NCBI GenBank assembly: GCA_964530165.1
Contig: CAZGYE010000274.1
Span: 1 to 7,916 of the forward strand
Length of the DNA: 7,916 bases
Direction of reading: 5' to 3'
From: CAZGYE01 sp964530165
Lineage (GTDB): Bacteria > Planctomycetota > Planctomycetia > Planctomycetales > Planctomycetaceae
The position numbers and the translations under genes were made by a program. Under the pieces are notes generated by a model, which worked only from the letters and a program-made list of their open reading frames with translations, had not been told where the DNA came from and searched no databases. The number at the start of each line of letters is the position of its first letter. The first letter of the stretch is position 1. Shown here one piece after another: positions 7,877-7,916 of the stretch.

Positions 7877-7916
7877 GCTTTCCAGCCTGCCGCGGCCAAT
7901 CGGCAGGCTGGAAAGC
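7877..7916. repeat. Perfect 15-bp stem inverted repeat at right edge
   Basis: GCTTTCCAGCCTGCC (7877-7891) and GGCAGGCTGGAAAGC (7902-7916) are exact reverse complements separated by 10 bases. The left arm is part of GGCAGGCTTTCCAGCCTGCC (7872-7891), which contains its own GGCAGGC...GCCTGCC palindrome. The element reaches the window edge and may continue. It lies upstream of the leftward dehydrogenase gene and resembles a dispersed intergenic repeat of planctomycetes (recall, not searched). Confidence 0.75.

Overview
The window looks like a piece of a Planctomycetota chromosome, probably of the Pirellulales type. This is inferred from moderately high GC, two Tat-exported proteins of families common in planctomycetes, a secreted BamB-like PQQ-repeat protein, and long palindromic repeats between genes. 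No rRNA or other marker is present to confirm it.

Layout, left to right. Positions 1-324 hold an open minus-strand frame that runs off the left edge (unrecognised, partial). Head-to-head with it, from a GTG at 353 with a good ribosome binding site, is a ClpS-like adaptor. Its family similarity stops at about 571, exactly where the convergent fumC gene ends, so it appears truncated. Positions 572-1996 (minus) are an intact class II fumarase, fumC. Positions 1997-2448 are intergenic and hold a nested palindromic repeat (2164-2282) and a candidate promoter for the rightward genes.

Positions 2449-4020 and 4076-5236 form a likely two-gene operon. The first gene encodes a Tat-exported five-bladed-propeller protein related to GH32/GH43-type glycosidases. 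The second encodes a Tat-type exported alpha/beta-hydrolase of the dienelactone hydrolase/acetyl-xylan-esterase kind. After a 245-base gap comes a Sec-exported PQQ-like beta-propeller protein (5482-6777) on the same strand. Together these suggest processing of an acylated carbohydrate outside the cytoplasmic membrane, but no substrate can be read from the sequence.

Positions 6778-7013 separate convergent genes and hold a perfect 35-bp tandem duplication plus GC-rich inverted repeats. Positions 7014-7811 (minus) encode a short-chain dehydrogenase resembling sugar-acid oxidoreductases. A perfect 15-bp stem hairpin reaches the right edge.

I see no convincing new defence or mobile system. The points most worth a second look are the clpS/fumC junction, the functionally unassigned exported glycosidase-like/esterase pair, and the structured repeats.
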